DNA of 14,701 nt from CAZRQL01 sp964602415 (GTDB taxonomy: Bacteria > Bacteroidota > Bacteroidia > Cytophagales > Flammeovirgaceae). The notes under the pieces were generated by a model. It was not told the DNA's origin, did not search any database, and saw only the letters and a program-made list of their open reading frames with translations. The translations under genes were made by a program, and so were the position numbers. Positions 8,501-14,132 of this stretch are shown here, piece after piece. The stretch lies in assembly GCA_964602415.1 (NCBI GenBank), contig CAZRQL010000048.1, positions 1 through 14,701 on the forward strand, written 5' to 3'. The stretch's first letter is position 1; every line of letters begins with the position of its first letter.

Positions 8501-10543
8501 TTTGAACTCAAAGCCGCTGCCCCTAAAAATCAAACGGCGTGTTTCGACTTTTCCCGAAAACATGGTGCGCCTGTTTTCTTTGATTTTCACGGTTCTGTCT
8601 ATGGGGGTAACTTTGACTTTCATGCTATCCGAAATCAAGAAAAAATTGACTCCGTTGGCTTTGTAAGTATTGCTGTCAAGAAAAATGGTTGTGTTTGCGC
8701 CTCTGTTGGTCAGGGAGTTGATGCGCATGTTGTCGTAGTCTGTGCCCTTGATTTGGTTGATGGCGTTGTAGTACAGTTTGGCTTTGGGTTTGAGAGTGAT
8801 CAGGTCTCGCTGCATGTCGTAATGGATGAATCCCCCCAAATAAAGTTCGTGCATGGCACCCCTAAAGCTGCGCAAGTCCAACTTTCGTTCCTGTGCGACT
8901 GCCCTGGCGGTGAAGGAGTTTACCTTTTTCTCGCGGGAATAGCTTACGATGACCTGTATGGGATGAAACTTGCGAAGGGCAACCATTCGGGTAGAGCGCA
9001 CGGCATCAAAGCGGTCTTTGGACTCAATTTCTACCATGGTTTTTTCTCTGGCCAAAGCCATATTGAGGTCAATAGAATCTGTGTTTACGTCCCAAAGCAA
9101 GTTTTCCGCACTAACCTCTGTTCCAAAATAGCTCATGGTAAAAGGCGTATGGTTGTAAACAGACTTGGGGCGGCGGGTGTACAGTTTGCCGGTAGCGGTG
9201 TTGTAGCGAAGCATCAGCCCCAAGTGCTCAATGGAGTCTTTGCCGCCTTGGTGGTAGGCCACAAATCGTGCTATGTCATTGGAAACCACAGAATCGGCAA
9301 AGCTATACGGGCGCGTAGAAAAGGCACGAAACCTGAGTTTACCTTCTTTAGAGACCTCAATCATGCTCTCTCCTCCATCCAAAGAGTTGGAAAACAACTG
9401 CTTACCTTGTATAGAGAAACCGCCTCGATAGGTAACATCTTTTGCCATGTCTTTGACCCGAATGTTACTTTCGTTGGAGGTGAAGCGCGGAAATCTGGCA
9501 CGGCTCGGGTAGCGGTTGGCGGCTGTGCTTTCGTATTCCAAAAGTCCTTGTACGGGCTTTTCCAACTTTTCGGGGTAGTTCAACAAGGCATCCGGCGCAT
9601 AGAGCTTGAATCGGGTGGTTTGGAGGGTGTAATTTTTTAAGTCCGCTCCGGCTGCCAACCCAAAACGTTCCCAAGTGGTGCTTCCTGTTGTACCCAGCCA
9701 TTTTTGCGTGGCAAAGCCAAATGTGCCATTGGTTTGGCGGATGTAGAACGTATCGGCGCAGGCAGCCGAGCTGCAATACTTGCTGATGAGCTGTATTTCG
9801 CAGTTTTTGAAAGTTATGTAAGGCCCGCTGACTTGTTCAGCGGGCACTTCAGGCGAAAAAGATATTTTTTTCTCTGTATCTGCCCAATCGGTTGATGTTT
9901 CGCCCCCATCCCAATCACTTTCTGTTTCTTCAGGTTCTTCATCTTTTTTTGCGGGTTCTTCTTTCTCGGGTTCAAACCAAGATTCTGCTTCCGGTTTGGG
10001 GACTACTTTTCTTCCCTTTGAGAGTTCTTCGTCCAGCACGTGCCCAAAGCCAAAATCTCCTCCTACGACCCTAAAAGCCGCTGCCTCACCCACTTGGTAT
10101 ATGATGCCCGACTCAAAATAGGTTCTTGTGGCTCTGAAAATAGCGTTGTTGACCTCAAAAGGATACAGTTGAGTGGTGCTGTCCACCAATTGAAGAAATC
10201 GGGTTATTTGACTGGGCTGGGCATTTTTTTTCAAATATCCATAAGCCAAACAGGCGTAAAAGTTTTCGCTGTGAGGCACCAAACCATAGCCCATTTTTTT
10301 GAGCCTACACCCAATTTCAAAGGTAAGTTGCCTTTGTTCGGCGTTGAGTCGGGACTCCCATACGGTTCTGAAGTCGGCCAAGACCGTCTCGTTGGTGATG
10401 CTCTTGGTAGGGCGCAGCAGGTTATAGACATCGGTCATAAACCGCTCAATATCAGTAAAAGGAGCTACCGTAACGCTATCTTTTTGGGCTTGGAGTGGAG
10501 CGCAGCCAAGTACGAGTGCCAAAGCGAAAAAAAAATGCTTCAT
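5549..10543 (-). CDS. Very large secreted beta-rich protein of unknown function with Lys/Glu-rich tail
   Basis: I do not recognise this family. I take the ATG at 10543-10541 as the start because it directly begins a signal peptide (MKHFFFALALVLGCAPLQAQ), giving about 1664 residues; an in-frame ATG eight codons earlier would bury it. Cleavage after LQAQ is likely; the LVLGC stretch is a weak alternative lipobox. Residues about 20-150 look helical. An acidic low-complexity linker with EEP and ESDWDGG follows at about 190-230. Then comes over 1300 residues of alternating beta-type sequence with many short F/Y-x-D and G-x-G-x-F segments (GKINFDGKEILGG, GKGTFIGEV, GSGRVETTGAF). The last 73 residues are two copies of a 36-residue Lys/Glu unit. 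No catalytic motif, outer-membrane barrel ending or type IX secretion C-terminal domain was seen. It is probably a periplasmic or surface structural protein, cotranscribed with the MORN gene. A weak TAnnTTTG-like promoter element lies at 10598-10591 (minus strand). Confidence 0.85.
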   Translation of the reverse strand: MKHFFFALALVLGCAPLQAQKDSVTVAPFTDIERFMTDVYNLLRPTKSITNETVLADFRTVWESRLNAEQRQLTFEIGCRLKKMGYGLVPHSENFYACLAYGYLKKNAQPSQITRFLQLVDSTTQLYPFEVNNAIFRATRTYFESGIIYQVGEAAAFRVVGGDFGFGHVLDEELSKGRKVVPKPEAESWFEPEKEEPAKKDEEPEETESDWDGGETSTDWADTEKKISFSPEVPAEQVSGPYITFKNCEIQLISKYCSSAACADTFYIRQTNGTFGFATQKWLGTTGSTTWERFGLAAGADLKNYTLQTTRFKLYAPDALLNYPEKLEKPVQGLLEYESTAANRYPSRARFPRFTSNESNIRVKDMAKDVTYRGGFSIQGKQLFSNSLDGGESMIEVSKEGKLRFRAFSTRPYSFADSVVSNDIARFVAYHQGGKDSIEHLGLMLRYNTATGKLYTRRPKSVYNHTPFTMSYFGTEVSAENLLWDVNTDSIDLNMALAREKTMVEIESKDRFDAVRSTRMVALRKFHPIQVIVSYSREKKVNSFTARAVAQERKLDLRSFRGAMHELYLGGFIHYDMQRDLITLKPKAKLYYNAINQIKGTDYDNMRINSLTNRGANTTIFLDSNTYKANGVNFFLISDSMKVKVTPIDRTVKIKENRRTMFSGKVETRRLIFRGSGFEFKYDSFLIRMPRIDSMSFVKTDSATGASREMDNKILIEKGGVLLISRPRNKSGLAELPEYPRFTATAGGKINFDGKEILGGVYDSSKVYFDIPFIDIDSTNTYDPQNLGIKGTFFSSGMFPDFVDQPISIMDDGSFGFRRPTPKEGYPVYEGKGTFIGEVTLDNKGVRGDGQLDYLNGIFESKDFVYYSDSLKTIGTKGEIKAGVYAKTGASFPHVQMDDYYMDWDTQKDSMVLETYRGSKFKIYDDARENLQYEGNLTYSPKKLSGSGRVETTGAFIESPNFNFKETAFEALNSEVMKIKSDDIKKEAVRGENVNVNYDLKNRYADIEAVNYAIETFSFPYTRFKTSLSKARWDIDQKKVTMSRAANDTSATATFISTSQKQFGLEFTGKAADYDLNDFKLNVYGVPYINIANNLIIPDKGEVVIRRDAEIDRLKKSQVVFNANTTFHKFRDCDIKVKSRNVFEGTGKHDYENESGDKYVLNCSFKVTKELRYDDKKKKTPPQEIIEASATAKIREDSAVKIFPGIIFRGNLVFKDKKKSPEFAGEYTLDIKWDDQPNWLPYVSKDSIRKPIYVNGSNNKEATGIFLEAFGEREVYGSFLEFEPVRAKDIEIFVAKGDLNFYADKGVYIVSPEGKMSSPDSAGNRFIYDAKEKKSNFDGKFEIIKTKENEAKVIAAGKGDADHKNSKFNLNLMLGLEIPLSNTAAQIIAEILANGKTEDAILDPEDFHAKMVDFLPEESLDDYLTQKAVGLPNYLDLLDKYITMPKVNLKWSSDHKSFYSTGKIPVFNIGKYEVNAAVEGFVEVPKENNHNTIYIYLKNGSDWFYFEIEKGTARVFSNNQAFKLEVTKKKEAKIKWADGDRAIQNIIAFKADYLGIQEDVPMPEDEPTFTPKEKPARKKLPVDESEEPTEEETLPDEEPKKEKTKKEKPKKEKKKKTEEEEEEETPEETLPDEEPKKEKPKKEKPKKEKKKKTEEEEEEEAPEE
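5555..5770 (-). repeat. Tandem 108-bp coding duplication (Lys/Glu tail of the large secreted protein)
   Basis: Two adjacent 108-bp units (5663-5770 and 5555-5662, minus strand) each encode 36 residues. They begin ETLPDEEPKKEK, continue with KKEKPKKEKKKKT and seven Glu, and end TPE or APE. They differ at only two residues (T/P and T/A) with some silent changes, so the duplication is fairly recent and stays in frame. The tail is highly charged and surely disordered. It is followed by a single Glu and the stop. Confidence 0.9.
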
Positions 10544-10591
10544 CGTCAGAGTTAGGTTTGAATACACAACAGAAATCCTTGAAAAATTGAC

Positions 10592-10621
10592 AAGTTTAGT
10601 GCCGAAAATTTATCTAAACTT
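10592..10621. promoter_or_regulatory. Inverted repeat in the divergent promoter region
   Basis: AAGTTTAG (10592-10599) and CTAAACTT (10614-10621) form a perfect 8-bp dyad with a 14-bp spacer. They lie between the divergent starts of the large secreted protein (10543) and the glycosyltransferase (10715). The left arm overlaps a TAAACTTG element on the minus strand (one mismatch to TAnnTTTG). It could be an operator, but an AT-rich dyad this size may arise by chance. Confidence 0.3.
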
Positions 10622-10714
10622 AGCAAAAGGTCTAAAATTTTTGCTTACTTGATAAATAATCGCTTTTATTGAAGCCCGTTTTCTTTGCTAATTTACTCTT
10701 AAAATAAATCAATA

Positions 10715-11524
10715 ATGCGCAAGCAGGATCTTTTTAAAACCTTAATTAAATCTGTAAAGGGGTTTCTGATGGCTCAACGATGTAAGTCTTTGTTAGAGCC
10801 ACTCAAAAAGGCTTTGTCGCAGCGCGAAAACCAAATTCCGGTGCTGGTGGTGAGCTACAACAATGGGGTCTATGTGGCCAATACCGTCAAACAATTGTCC
10901 AAATATTCTATTTCCCCCATCATTTTGGACAATCGTTCCACTTCGCAAGAAAGTATTTCTATTTTGCAGGATATAGAAAAAAGTGGCCAAGCCACAGTCA
11001 TTTACGGCAAAAAAAACTTAGGGCATTTGGTGGGTTTTTTTGAGCCTGTTTACAGCCTGTTGCCGGAGGTGTTTGCTTACACCGACCCCGATTTGGAGTT
11101 TAATGCCGATTTACCGCCTACTTTTTTGGAAGATTTGGCTGCCTTAGCGCGCAAATACCGGTGCTACAAAGCCGGTTTTGCCCTTGCCATCCCTGCTCAA
11201 GAACCCATAACTTCCCATTTGCAACAGCATAATTTTTACAAACCTTTTAAATTTTCTCGCTCATACACCATCGCTGAATGGGAAGCTCGCTATTGGACAA
11301 AACGCCTTGCCGACCCTCAGTACGAAGTCTATGCCGCCGATATTGACACTACCTTTGCCGTTTATGTCAAATCCAATTATAGGGGCTATTTTATGGATGC
11401 TGTCAGGGTAGGGGGGGGGGTTGCCGCACTTCATTTGCCTTGGTTTCCCAACCTTGATTTAATGAACGGTGCACAAAAACAGCAATATTTGGCAAAAAAT
11501 AAATCTACTACTTGGATTAAATAA
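10715..11524 (+). CDS. GT2-like (GT-A fold) glycosyltransferase with in-frame G10 tract
   Basis: This 269-residue cytosolic or membrane-associated sugar transferase probably uses a nucleotide sugar to build a surface glycan; donor and acceptor are unknown. The N-terminal GT-A half shows the opening beta strand VLVVSYNN (44-50), ILDNRS (70-75) for nucleotide binding, and the metal-binding DxD-type motif TDPDLEF (D124, D126). The C-terminal half has the ADIDTTFAVY and ALHLPWFPN segments found in similar proteins. No signal peptide or membrane segment is seen. The gene stands alone, divergent from the large secreted protein and 161 bp before thyA. At codons 232-235 an uninterrupted run of ten G encodes Gly-Gly-Gly and the first base of Val. 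The reading frame is intact at this tract length, and a change of one base would truncate the protein. Confidence 0.88.
   Translation: MRKQDLFKTLIKSVKGFLMAQRCKSLLEPLKKALSQRENQIPVLVVSYNNGVYVANTVKQLSKYSISPIILDNRSTSQESISILQDIEKSGQATVIYGKKNLGHLVGFFEPVYSLLPEVFAYTDPDLEFNADLPPTFLEDLAALARKYRCYKAGFALAIPAQEPITSHLQQHNFYKPFKFSRSYTIAEWEARYWTKRLADPQYEVYAADIDTTFAVYVKSNYRGYFMDAVRVGGGVAALHLPWFPNLDLMNGAQKQQYLAKNKSTTWIK
11411..11420 (+). repeat. Homopolymeric G10 tract inside the glycosyltransferase
   Basis: Ten consecutive G follow GTA at codon 232. At length 10 the frame continues to the normal stop at 11524. With nine G the frame runs through 14 codons and stops at TAA (about 11460). With eleven G it stops at a TGA after about a dozen codons. 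Both remove the HLPWFP segment and the C-terminus. This is the architecture of a slipped-strand phase-variation switch. Confidence 0.8.
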
Positions 11525-11581
11525 ATATGATTTTTTCGTGAACTCAGGCAAATTTTTGTCAATTTTTTATATTTATACCAA

Positions 11582-11640
11582 GATTTAAGTGATTTTTAAG
11601 ATTTTAAGGATTGATTCGCTTGATTTTCAAGGATTTAATT
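11582..11640. repeat. Degenerate 9-bp tandem repeat (GATTTTAAG type) before thyA
   Basis: The glycosyltransferase-thyA gap (11525-11685) is very AT-rich and holds a ladder of GATT units. Copies are GATTTAAGT (11582), GATTTTTAA (11591), GATTTTAAG (11600), a short GATT (11609), GATTCGCTT (11613), GATTTTCAAG (11622) and GATTTAATT (11632). Spacing is mostly nine bases. I recall similar AT-rich ladders between genes in Bacteroidetes. No gene or clear terminator is visible here. Confidence 0.55.
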
Positions 11641-11685
11641 CTAAAAAAATATAAAACCACTTAATTTATAGTATACTAAAAATTT

Positions 11686-12480
11686 ATGCAGCAATACCAT
11701 TCACTTCTAAAAGATATATTAGAGAGCGGAGCACAAAAGAGTGACAGAACAGGGACGGGCACGTTGAGCCTTTTTGGCTACACCATGCGCTTTGATTTGA
11801 GCAAAGGATTTCCTTTGGTTACGACCAAAAAGGTTCATTTTAAATCAATTGTCTATGAGTTGCTCTGGTTTATCAAAGGCCAAACCAATACCAAGTATCT
11901 CAAAGAACACGGTGTGAGCATCTGGGACGAGTGGGCAGACCCCCAAGGCGAATTGGGGCCTGTGTACGGCTTTCAGTGGCGCAGTTGGCCTGATTATCAA
12001 GGCAATGCCATAGACCAACTCTCCCAAGTGATTGATTCGCTTCGCAAGAATCCTGACAGCCGCCGCCATATTGTAACGGCCTGGAATCCGGCCATGATTG
12101 ACCAAATGGCACTCCCTCCCTGTCATATTTTGTTTCAGTTTTATGTGGCCGAGGGCAAGTTGTCTTGTTTGCTGTACCAGCGCAGTGCCGACTGTTTTTT
12201 GGGAGTGCCCTTCAATATAGCTTCTTATGCCTTGCTCACGCATTTGATGGCTCAAGTCTGTGGCCTGCAAGTGGGCGAGTTTGTGCATGTTTTGGGAGAT
12301 GCTCACCTGTATCTCAACCACTTGCCCCAAGCCCGCCTCCAAATAACCCGTCAGCCGCGCCTACTGCCCACCTTGACACTCAACCCCGAGATTAACTCTT
12401 TGTTTGATTTTGATTATCAAGATATTGGCTTATTAGGTTACGACCCTTACCCCGCTATAAAGGCCGATGTGGCCGTCTGA
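11686..12480 (+). CDS. thyA: Thymidylate synthase ThyA
   Basis: This cytosolic enzyme methylates dUMP to dTMP using 5,10-methylenetetrahydrofolate, releasing dihydrofolate. The 264 residues align to the E. coli enzyme without length change, so numbering matches: R21 (SDRTGTGT), R126-R127 (DSRRHIVTAWNP), catalytic C146 in LPPCH, R166 in YQRSAD, D169 and N177 in GVPFNIAS. The usual C-terminus, DPYPAIKADVAV, is present. The ATG at 11686 gives the standard QQYHSLLKDIL start. A folA (dihydrofolate reductase) gene often sits next to thyA but is absent here. The 3' end overlaps the convergent Nudix gene by 26 bp, with both strands coding. The upstream gap is AT-rich and repeat-bearing. Confidence 0.98.
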   Translation: MQQYHSLLKDILESGAQKSDRTGTGTLSLFGYTMRFDLSKGFPLVTTKKVHFKSIVYELLWFIKGQTNTKYLKEHGVSIWDEWADPQGELGPVYGFQWRSWPDYQGNAIDQLSQVIDSLRKNPDSRRHIVTAWNPAMIDQMALPPCHILFQFYVAEGKLSCLLYQRSADCFLGVPFNIASYALLTHLMAQVCGLQVGEFVHVLGDAHLYLNHLPQARLQITRQPRLLPTLTLNPEINSLFDFDYQDIGLLGYDPYPAIKADVAV

Positions 12481-12907
12481 AGAGTTCTTCCAGTCTTGGA
12501 TGCCTTTGAAGCGGCGGGATGGCGAGCAGTTCGGTTTTGTCTAAAAATCGGACTTCGCTGATGAATTGTTGTTGGATTTCGGGGTCGCTACCGAGCCGCA
12601 GTTCGCCTCCTATCCTCTCAACGCCATAAAACAACTCGATGGCGTGCAAAGGCGGTTCGATGTATTCGTGAATAAGCAGAAAATCTTTTGTTTTGACCAA
12701 AAGGTCGGTTTCTTCTTGAAATTCGCGTTCAATGGCTTGGCTTATCGTTTCACCAAACTCTACCCCTCCGCCCGGCGGCGACCAAAAAATCCCTTCTTTT
12801 CCGATGCCCAACATTTTGACCAAGAGCATTTTTTCCTCTTCTAACAGTACGCCTACGGCACGGATTCTGATTTTTTGGCCGTAGGTAGCAGCCAATGTAT
12901 GGTTCAC
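12455..12907 (-). CDS. Nudix hydrolase
   Basis: This 150-residue enzyme would hydrolyse a nucleoside diphosphate linked to some other moiety; the exact substrate cannot be told. The Nudix box G-x5-E-x7-RE-x2-EE is present: G47, E53, R61, E62, E65, E66. The usual glycine after EE-T is D68. The first beta strand (IRIRAVGVLLEEEKMLLVK) and the SPPGGGVEFGE run into the box are typical of MutT/ADP-ribose pyrophosphatase-like members. I choose the GTG at 12907-12905 as the start because it overlaps the TGA of the upstream dehydrogenase as GTGA, implying translational coupling. The next ATG (residue 27) would remove the first strand. The 3' end overlaps thyA by 26 bp. Confidence 0.92.
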   Translation of the reverse strand: MNHTLAATYGQKIRIRAVGVLLEEEKMLLVKMLGIGKEGIFWSPPGGGVEFGETISQAIEREFQEETDLLVKTKDFLLIHEYIEPPLHAIELFYGVERIGGELRLGSDPEIQQQFISEVRFLDKTELLAIPPLQRHPRLEELFRRPHRPL

Positions 12908-13854
12908 GAAACAGCAATTTTTTTGCGCAAGTTATCAAGCATGTCTTTGGTCATAGCATCCAAATCGTACTCTGCCGACCAGCCCCAATCTTGTTTGGCG
13001 GCACTGTCGTCAATGCTTTGCGGCCAAGAGTCGGCTATTTGTTGGCGAAAGTCAGGGCTGTATGCTATCTCAAAATCGGGGACATAGCGTTTTATGGCTT
13101 GGAAAATTTCTTTTGGGCTGAAGCTAAGTCCCCCCAAGTTGTAAGAGGTGCGGATTTTGATGGCTTCTTTGGGGGCTTGCATGAGTTGGACGGTAGCCCT
13201 GATGGCATCGGGCATGTAGAGCATGGGCAAGTAGGTATTTTCAGACAAAAAGCAGTCAAATTTTTGACCTTCAAGGGCTTTGTAATAAATTTCAACGGCG
13301 TAGTCGGTTGTGCCGCCACCCGGAGGGGCTACATAGCTGATGAGTCCGGGATAGCGCAAACTCCTCACATCCAAGCCATATTTGTCGAAAAAGTACTGAC
13401 ACCACAGCTCGCCCGCTGCTTTGCTTATGCCGTACACCGTAGAAGGGTAGAGGGGAACGTGTTGGGGCGTGTCTTGAGTTGGGATGTGAGAACCAAAAAC
13501 CGCGATGGTGCTTGGCCAAAATACTTTTTCCACGCCATGCTTTTGGGCTGCTTCCAGCACATTGAGCAGACCGCGCATGTTCACGTCCCATGCCCATAGA
13601 GGATTTTTTTCTCCCGTCGCTGACAAAATAGCCGCCAAATGGTACACCTCCGTAATTTTATGCTCTGTTATTAGCCTTTCTACTTGTTGATAATCAAGTA
13701 CATCAAGTTTTTCAAATTGTCCTTTGTCCCCATCAGGCTCTCTAAGGTCTGCCAACAGAACCACTTGTTGGCCGTAGATTTTTTGCAGATAAACCGATAG
13801 TTCAGAGCCTACTTGCCCTAAAGCCCCGACAACGAGTATTTTTTTCATTTTCAT
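12904..13854 (-). CDS. tdh: L-threonine 3-dehydrogenase, short-chain dehydrogenase (UDP-galactose epimerase-like) type
   Basis: This enzyme oxidises L-threonine to 2-amino-3-ketobutyrate with NAD+, the first step of the threonine-to-glycine route. The 316-residue protein is an extended SDR: NAD-binding GALGQVG (10-16), acidic D36 at the end of the second strand for NAD preference, and HLAAILSATGEKNP. The catalytic residues are S115, Y141 and K145 (YGISK). The segment LRYPGLISYVAPPGGGTTDYA is the signature that marks the threonine dehydrogenase group among epimerase-like proteins. It is unrelated to the zinc-dependent Tdh of E. coli. Two in-frame ATGs (13854 and 13848) are possible starts. It is cotranscribed with the Nudix gene by a 4-bp overlap. 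The partner ligase gene kbl is not in the window. Confidence 0.9.
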   Translation of the reverse strand: MKMKKILVVGALGQVGSELSVYLQKIYGQQVVLLADLREPDGDKGQFEKLDVLDYQQVERLITEHKITEVYHLAAILSATGEKNPLWAWDVNMRGLLNVLEAAQKHGVEKVFWPSTIAVFGSHIPTQDTPQHVPLYPSTVYGISKAAGELWCQYFFDKYGLDVRSLRYPGLISYVAPPGGGTTDYAVEIYYKALEGQKFDCFLSENTYLPMLYMPDAIRATVQLMQAPKEAIKIRTSYNLGGLSFSPKEIFQAIKRYVPDFEIAYSPDFRQQIADSWPQSIDDSAAKQDWGWSAEYDLDAMTKDMLDNLRKKIAVS

Positions 13855-13886
13855 TTTTAAACCGCAAATAAACCAAACTCATCTGC

Positions 13887-13926
13887 TTGGCGAAAAAAGC
13901 ATTTTCAAAAAGCACTTTTTGGCCAA
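13887..13926. other. Imperfect inverted repeat upstream of the dehydrogenase
   Basis: In the 278-bp gap between the divergent dehydrogenase and transposase genes, TTGGC (13887-13891) pairs with GCCAA (13922-13926). The pairing continues, with one mismatch, through A-rich and T-rich arms (AAAAA with TTTTT). It may be a leader hairpin or a remnant of an element. The rest of the gap (13855-14132) shows no gene, tRNA or convincing promoter. Confidence 0.3.
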
Positions 13927-14132
13927 AATAAAGCCTTTGCAGCCTAAAATGGTTTTATTGCTTGCAGATTTGTGTACCAATCTCGGGGCAAATACCAACC
14001 CGCATCAAAAATCTAAAGGCAGGGTGTTAAACATGTAATTTTAGCAGAATAATAAATGACCAAGAAACCAGAGCAGCCCTTTTAGTACAAAGTGCAAAAA
14101 ATTAGGAGTCAGACGAAGCGATTAAATTTTAG

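Noticed and set aside
8753..9640. 295-codon open frame on the plus strand opposite the large secreted protein
   Set aside because: The minus-strand frame is open for 1664 codons with a signal peptide. The plus frame has no family features and is one of several similar shadows (for example 6455-7195).
13855..14132. tRNA or small-RNA gene in the gap before the transposase
   Set aside because: No cloverleaf, CCA end or strong terminator was found. Only an imperfect A/T-rich hairpin is visible.
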